DNA from: Elusimicrobiota bacterium
GTDB taxonomy: Bacteria; Elusimicrobiota; Elusimicrobia; UBA1565; UBA9628
Direction of reading: 5' to 3'
Assembly: GCA_026388095.1 (NCBI GenBank)
Contig: JAPLKL010000046.1
Span: forward strand, 1 to 64,000
DNA: 64,000 nt
Part shown: positions 59,847-64,000 of the stretch, piece by piece
Position numbering within the stretch: position 1 is the stretch's first letter
How the letters are laid out: each line of letters opens with the position of its first letter
Position numbers and translations under genes: made by a program
Notes under the pieces: generated by a model
Database searches by the model: none
Told to the model about the DNA's origin: nothing
The model's input: the letters and a program-made list of their open reading frames with translations, nothing else

Positions 59847-62753
59847 CTAATCCTTATCCTTCTTCTTGGGGTGCGTCAGCGCGTAGCCGAGGAACCCGCA
59901 GAGCCCTCCCAGCACAGCCATCGCGAAGATCCCGGCCGGGCCGGCCGCGGCGCCCATGGCCAGCAGGCCGAAGATCCCGCCGGTCATGATTCCGAAGGCC
60001 GCCGAGTCACGCTTGCCCTGGTCGTCTAGGTCGATCAGCTTGAACTTCGCCTTCTTGTCCTTGTCGGCTTCCCCGCCGGTGACCAGGCTGGGCACGTTGC
60101 CGGTGTTGTCGACGCCCGCGCCCTTCTGGGGATTCCCGCCGGTCCCGAGCTGCTCCCTAGCCGCCGCCGGGGCGTTGTCCAGGTTGGGCAGGTTCGTGCA
60201 GATGTTCTTGACCTCGTCCGTGGGCGTGAAGTCCAGGCTCGATTTGGCCTGCTCGATCGGGGCGGCGCCCTCCGCCGCGTCGCCCTGCCCCGCCAGCTTC
60301 TTGGCTTGATCCATCGCCTTGGTGGAATTGAGCCACAGCTTGACGCTGGGGTTGTTGCAGAAGTACTTCGCCAACTCGGGGTCTTTGAGCCCGGTCTTCT
60401 GCAGGAACGCGGCGTGGTCCTTGGCGCCGAGCTGGGTGCCGACCTCCTTGATGACCTTCTTCTGCCAGTCCTGGAAGAAGGCCTGCCGCTCCGGGTCGGT
60501 CTCGGGCTTCTTGAGGGCCGCCTGCAGGGCCTCATCCATGGACTTCCTCTTGGCCTCGTCTTTCTCCGAGTCGATGAGGAATCGGATCACCTTGTATTCG
60601 ACCGGATCCAGGCCAGCCGGGGTCGGCGTCTCCTCTGCCTTCTGGTCCTCGCCGGGCTCGCCGGGCTTCTTGGTCGGGTTCGGGTTGGGGAACAGCTCCG
60701 CGAACTTGGTCTCCGGCTTGAACGACTTCTGCGCCCAGGGCGGCAAGGTCTCATTGACCTTGGTCTTGTCCTTGGCCGCGATGTAGGCCTTCAGGTCGGC
60801 GTGCACGAGCGCGCGCAGCTTCTTGACCAGCCGATTCGGGGCGCCTTTGTCGTCCGCCTTGGCTGCGGCGTCGGCTTCCGCGGCGAGGCGCTCAAACTGC
60901 TCCCAAAGGGCGGGGTCCACGCGCTTGAGGCGCCATTGGATGTAGGTGGCCTCGAAGGGAGTGAGCCGCTCCATGGTCGCGCCCTTGGCGGCCGGCGGCG
61001 TGGTCTTGAGGTACCGCTCCATCTCCGCCTGGGCCGTCTTGCGCCATTTGGCGACGAGTTCCGGCGCCTTGGCCGCGTCTTGGTCCGCGGCCGCCCCGTC
61101 CTTCTTGAACTCGGCCAGGGGCTGCGCCGAGGTGATGACGTAGGTGAGGACCGCGTGTTCTTGGTCCGTGAACCGCTTCACGAAGGACTCGGGAGTGCTG
61201 CCATCCGCGCCCGCCTTGGGGCCGGGCTTCTCCGGCATCTTCATGCCGGCTTTGTCGTAGATGGGCTTGAGCTTGGCGGCGTCGGCGCTCAGAAGGGTCT
61301 TGAGCAGCTCGGCCACGTAGGAGAACTGCGCGCCGGGGTCGACCGCGCCGTGGGGCGGAGATGAGACGTAGCGCTGCATCTCGGAGCGCAGGACCGCGCG
61401 GGAGTCGCTGATGCGCTGCTTGAGCAGGAAGTGCTCCTCCGGGCTGCGCGGCACGGTCACCTCGATCCACTCGCGCCGGAACTGGTTGTAGTCGGCGTCC
61501 GAGGTCCACTTGAAGTAGCTGACCAGGAGGTCTGCCTCGAAGTCGCTGAGCTTCTCCGGCTCGCCCTTGCCGCCCGCGGTCGCAGACAGGTAGGAGGAGG
61601 CGATGTCCTTGAAGGCGCCCTTGCGCTGCCGGGAGGCGAAGCCTTCGGGGAGCCTGGCGTTGCCGGGCGCTTTCCGGAACTCGGCCATCGTGGCCTGGTA
61701 GTCCTTGAAGGTCGCGTCGGCTTTCTGGCGGCGGTCCGGGAAATAGCCGGTTTTGGCCTTGGCGGGGAGGCTCTTCTGGCGCATGAACTCGTCCCCGACC
61801 TCGTCGTTGTAGATGCGCATGAGCATGTCGAACATCCCGGTCTCCAGCAAAGTCATGTGGCGGTTGAAGGCCTGGGCCGGGTTGGGCTTGTCCGTCCCGT
61901 AGAGGAAGCTGTTGTCGCGCGGGCCCGACGGGGTGATCGGGGCGCCGGGCTTTTTGGACTCATCCACCATTTGCATCGCCGAGACGATGACGTCCAGGTT
62001 GCTCGGCGGCTGGCCGCCCGCGAGGTAGCCGTAGAGGTTGCTGTCGCTGTCCTCGGGAGTCCCGTCGTAGCGGGGCTTCTCCGTGCTCAGCTCCTTGAGC
62101 CGGCCCGCGATGCGCTGGATGGCCGGCGCGCCTTTCGATGTGAGGTAGCTGAAGTTCTCCTTCTGGGCCGAGTCGTCCTTCATGCGCTGCAGGACCCGGG
62201 CGCTGCGCCAGACGGACTCGTCGCCGGGCGGGAGCTTGGCCGCGACGACCAGCTTCATGACCTCGTCGGAGACTCCCGCGGGCCGGACCTGGGCCGGGAC
62301 CTGCTTGCCGCCGCCGGGCGCGGACGCGTTCGGGACGAACACGTAGTATTTCCAGTCCTTCTTCAGGAGCTTGTAGCCGGCCAGCGGCTTGACGCCTTTG
62401 GCGTCCAGCAAGGTCTTGGCGCCTGCTCCATCGAGAGCGAAGAGCTCGCAATAGTCCCTTTCCACGCTCTTGGAGTCCCGGCTGGGAGCCCAGGTGGCGA
62501 CGTCAGTGAAGATCCGGGAATACTTCGGGTCGCGCTGGCGCAGGAAATTCAGGAAGTACTCGGGGACGTAGTACTGCTTGCCGTCGGCCGTGACCTGCAG
62601 GTAGATGGACTGGCTGCCCTGGTCGAGCGGGGCTTTCGGCGCGGGGTAACGCGCTCCGGTCGCCCCTCCCCCTGCGGACAAGCCGGCGGGAACCGCGGAC
62701 GATAATATTAGGAATGTGGCGGTGACAAACGCCATTCGGGATTTAGGGGTCAT
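59847..62753 (-). CDS. Large exported protein of unknown function
   Basis: 968 aa from ATG 62753, which has GGAG upstream. A signal peptide (about 1-29: FVTATFLILSSAVPAGLSA) is followed by a mostly helical, Lys/Ala/Pro/Glu-rich body. The C-terminus has a Gly/Ala-rich hydrophobic hairpin (IMTGGIFGLLAMGAAAGPAG and IFAMAVLGGLCGFLGYALTH) and a Lys/Asp tail (PKKKDKD). It is therefore anchored at its C-terminal end, with the body outside. Aromatic and Trp positions recur (FLNFLRQRDPKYSRIF, VSYFKWTSDADYNQFRREW), suggesting helical repeats. I do not recognise the family. The upstream frame to 62837 has no start signal. Confidence 0.75.
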   Translation of the reverse strand: MTPKSRMAFVTATFLILSSAVPAGLSAGGGATGARYPAPKAPLDQGSQSIYLQVTADGKQYYVPEYFLNFLRQRDPKYSRIFTDVATWAPSRDSKSVERDYCELFALDGAGAKTLLDAKGVKPLAGYKLLKKDWKYYVFVPNASAPGGGKQVPAQVRPAGVSDEVMKLVVAAKLPPGDESVWRSARVLQRMKDDSAQKENFSYLTSKGAPAIQRIAGRLKELSTEKPRYDGTPEDSDSNLYGYLAGGQPPSNLDVIVSAMQMVDESKKPGAPITPSGPRDNSFLYGTDKPNPAQAFNRHMTLLETGMFDMLMRIYNDEVGDEFMRQKSLPAKAKTGYFPDRRQKADATFKDYQATMAEFRKAPGNARLPEGFASRQRKGAFKDIASSYLSATAGGKGEPEKLSDFEADLLVSYFKWTSDADYNQFRREWIEVTVPRSPEEHFLLKQRISDSRAVLRSEMQRYVSSPPHGAVDPGAQFSYVAELLKTLLSADAAKLKPIYDKAGMKMPEKPGPKAGADGSTPESFVKRFTDQEHAVLTYVITSAQPLAEFKKDGAAADQDAAKAPELVAKWRKTAQAEMERYLKTTPPAAKGATMERLTPFEATYIQWRLKRVDPALWEQFERLAAEADAAAKADDKGAPNRLVKKLRALVHADLKAYIAAKDKTKVNETLPPWAQKSFKPETKFAELFPNPNPTKKPGEPGEDQKAEETPTPAGLDPVEYKVIRFLIDSEKDEAKRKSMDEALQAALKKPETDPERQAFFQDWQKKVIKEVGTQLGAKDHAAFLQKTGLKDPELAKYFCNNPSVKLWLNSTKAMDQAKKLAGQGDAAEGAAPIEQAKSSLDFTPTDEVKNICTNLPNLDNAPAAAREQLGTGGNPQKGAGVDNTGNVPSLVTGGEADKDKKAKFKLIDLDDQGKRDSAAFGIMTGGIFGLLAMGAAAGPAGIFAMAVLGGLCGFLGYALTHPKKKDKD

Positions 62754-62858
62754 GGCATTCTCCGTACGGTCGCGGGATAGGCGACACGTCGTCAAAAATA
62801 GCAACTTAAGGATACCCCCAATACCGGTTTGCGTCAAGGGGTCTATGGGCCTAAGGGC

Positions 62859-63407
62859 CTAGAACTTGTTGAAGGCGGACATCTGCGCCAGGCTGCGCCG
62901 CGGCCGGGGCCCGGGAGCCTCGGCGGGGTAGCCCACGCTCAGGAGCATCTCCACCCGGTGGCCGCGCGGGACTCCCAAGAGGCGAGCCGCGGCCTTGGCG
63001 TCGAACCAGCCCAGCCAGCAGGTGCCCAGGCCCAGCTCTTCCGCCTGCAGGACGAAATGCTCGCAGGCGATGCCGATGTCTACCAGGCGGAAGACCGTGC
63101 CCTGGACCTGGTTGCCGACCCAGGCCAAGGCGCTGCCGCGCTGGGAGACCACGGCCGCCAGCACCGGGGCGGTCTCGGCGTGCTTGTTCATGGAGTAGGC
63201 GCCGGAGAACACCGCGGCGGAGAGGCGTTTCTTGAGGGCCGGGTCGTCGACGACCACGAACTTCCAGGGCTGGGCGTTGCAGGCCGAGGGCGCCAGGCGG
63301 GCGGCTTCCAGGCAGCAGTCGAGCTTCTCGCGCTCCACGGGGCGGTCCTGGAAGGCGCGGATGCTGCGCCGCGCCGAGGCGAGCTTTAGGAAGGGGGTTT
63401 CACGCAT
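62859..63407 (-). CDS. Nitroreductase-family protein
   Basis: 182 aa from ATG 63407. Motifs of the FMN-dependent nitroreductase fold: SARRSIRAFQDRPVE, LAPSACNAQPWKFVVVDD, FVLQAEELGLGTCWLGWF and LLSVGYPAE. These enzymes reduce nitro or flavin-type substrates with NAD(P)H; the substrate is unknown. TATCAT (63420-63415) lies 7 nt before ATG 63407 and overlaps the in-frame ATG at 63416, so the shorter form is preferred. There is no Shine-Dalgarno. Confidence 0.88.
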   Translation of the reverse strand: MRETPFLKLASARRSIRAFQDRPVEREKLDCCLEAARLAPSACNAQPWKFVVVDDPALKKRLSAAVFSGAYSMNKHAETAPVLAAVVSQRGSALAWVGNQVQGTVFRLVDIGIACEHFVLQAEELGLGTCWLGWFDAKAAARLLGVPRGHRVEMLLSVGYPAEAPGPRPRRSLAQMSAFNKF

Positions 63408-63414
63408 CGCAGGC

Positions 63415-63420
63415 ATGATA
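63415..63420 (-). promoter_or_regulatory. -10 box (TATCAT) for the nitroreductase gene
   Basis: Minus-strand TATCAT (63420-63415), 7 nt before ATG 63407; predicted leaderless. Confidence 0.5.
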
Positions 63421-63506
63421 CATAAATCCGAAAGGCCGAAGGGCATCTGTTGGGGGCCTCGACCGACTGAGGGAAGATGAAGTGACCGCCTCCCTGGTCG
63501 CCGGCC

Positions 63507-63866
63507 TTACGGCTGGGTCGTTGGGGCCGTGGGCTTGGGGAGGGCAGGCGGCTCCGACTTGGCAAACAGATGGCCGAGGGCATGAAAGGGCATCGTTATT
63601 GCATCTACTATAAATGCAAAGGGCATTAAAAGTTCCGCCTCCATCGCCGAAAACTGCTGCTGGCCAGATTTGCACTGAGGAATCCCCGGATGCATCTCGC
63701 AATTATTACTGCAGCAGTCGTGCCCGTCATAAACATGATGTGTCAGAGGAAGCCAGGTATGCTTAGGATTATCCATATGGACCGTGGAGCATCCATTGCT
63801 GAGGAGTAACCAACTCAGCACGACGAGCCAATGCCTGCCGTGCGACTTCCAGACTGGACTCGGCAT
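63507..63866 (-). CDS. YceK/YidQ-like lipoprotein
   Basis: 119 aa from ATG 63866 (a TTG lies 3 bp upstream). A hydrophobic signal (WLVVLSWLLLSNGCSTVHM) has a weak lipobox (SNGC). The mature part carries HDCCSNNCEMHPG and the segment MPFAFIVDAITMPFHALGHLF, which resembles the DxPfxxxxDTxxxP core of YceK/YidQ lipoproteins of unknown function. The Pro/Ala/Thr-rich end is low complexity. This stretch looks richer in A and T than its surroundings, which may mean recent acquisition. Confidence 0.55.
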   Translation of the reverse strand: MPSPVWKSHGRHWLVVLSWLLLSNGCSTVHMDNPKHTWLPLTHHVYDGHDCCSNNCEMHPGIPQCKSGQQQFSAMEAELLMPFAFIVDAITMPFHALGHLFAKSEPPALPKPTAPTTQP

Positions 63867-63889
63867 CAATTCGCTCGGCTATCGGTAGG

Positions 63890-64000
63890 CTACGGCGCGT
63901 TCTTGGCCGGGGGCATCGTCGCCGCGAGGCGCCTATGCTGCATCCGCCCCAACCCCCACCTCGGCCAATCCTCCCGGCCACGATGAGCCGGCGTAGGGCG
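63890..64000 (-). CDS. Possible 3' end of a gene continuing past the window
   Basis: On the minus strand one frame is open from the window edge to a TAG at 63892-63890, with a sensible ending (EDWPRWGLGRMQHRRL...PPAKNAP). It is too short to identify and may be chance. Confidence 0.2.
   Translation of the reverse strand, partial: RPTPAHRGREDWPRWGLGRMQHRRLAATMPPAKNAP

Noticed and set aside
63769-63981. 70-codon minus-strand open frame at the right end
   Set aside because: Overlaps the lipoprotein start, Arg-rich, no family or start signal.

Overview
The window is high-GC and densely coded on both strands. Its genes suggest a free-living, Gram-negative (diderm) bacterium: Omp85-like and OprB-like outer-membrane barrels, lipoproteins, a PilB-type ATPase with a prepilin, a periplasmic PpiC-type chaperone, class III cyclase, HD-GYP and multi-PAS signalling proteins, a eukaryotic-type Ser/Thr kinase and a glycolate oxidase locus. 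Several exported proteins begin with a signal peptide followed by a long Ala/Pro-rich leader. I associate that style with uncultured Elusimicrobiota, but the phylum assignment is inference from style and gene mix; no rRNA gene is present.

Layout. 1-397: end of an interspersed intergenic repeat. 394-4558: a frameshifted gene for an exported protein that joins a class I CCA-adding-like nucleotidyltransferase to an RNase II/R catalytic core. 4.7-13.4 kb: Cys-rich lipoprotein, MATE exporter, UvrD/AddA-type helicase-nuclease, MFS protein with an exported leader, prepilin and SPFH protein. 13.5-20.8 kb: a 1173-residue coiled-coil protein, a GAF plus seven-PAS protein with no kinase, and a lone receiver. 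20.8-28.6 kb: a run of plus-strand genes (YgjP-type metalloprotein, YkvA-like, Omp85-like, DUF1003-like, OprB-like), then a metal-transport pair in which a soluble MgtE_N/CBS protein overlaps a divergent NRAMP-family carrier. 28.6-34.2 kb: minus-strand genes with a second repeat copy, ending in pilB. 34.3-40.0 kb: FHA-GAF-adenylate cyclase, an exported protein with four PLD (HKD) domains, and a PpiC-type protein. 40.1-49.0 kb: tryptophanase coupled to an atypical histidine kinase, a fused glcD-glcE, a toxin-antitoxin block, glcF, and GAF-HD-GYP. 49.5-54.8 kb: tRNA-Gly, tRNA-Ser, small genes, and a phytochelatin synthase-like gene overlapping a voltage-sensor channel gene. 54.9-62.8 kb: receptor-type Ser/Thr kinase, a RAYT element bounded by 27-bp inverted repeats, an RlmI-like methyltransferase, and a 968-residue exported protein of unknown function. 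The right end holds a nitroreductase and a YceK-like lipoprotein.

Recurring signals. (1) At seven genes a TANNNT -10 hexamer lies exactly 6 nt before the start codon, and at two more 7 nt before it, with no Shine-Dalgarno; this predicts leaderless mRNAs. (2) Repeats (27-bp RAYT termini, a 21-bp inverted repeat, and the long interspersed repeat) sit on or beside stop codons. (3) Three exported proteins share a leader pattern (signal peptide, a V-x-V-x-x-P segment, an Ala/Pro-rich stretch, then a charged segment) in front of unrelated domains. The best candidates for something new are the exported nucleotidyltransferase-exoribonuclease fusion, this leader module, and the MgtE_N/CBS-NRAMP pair.
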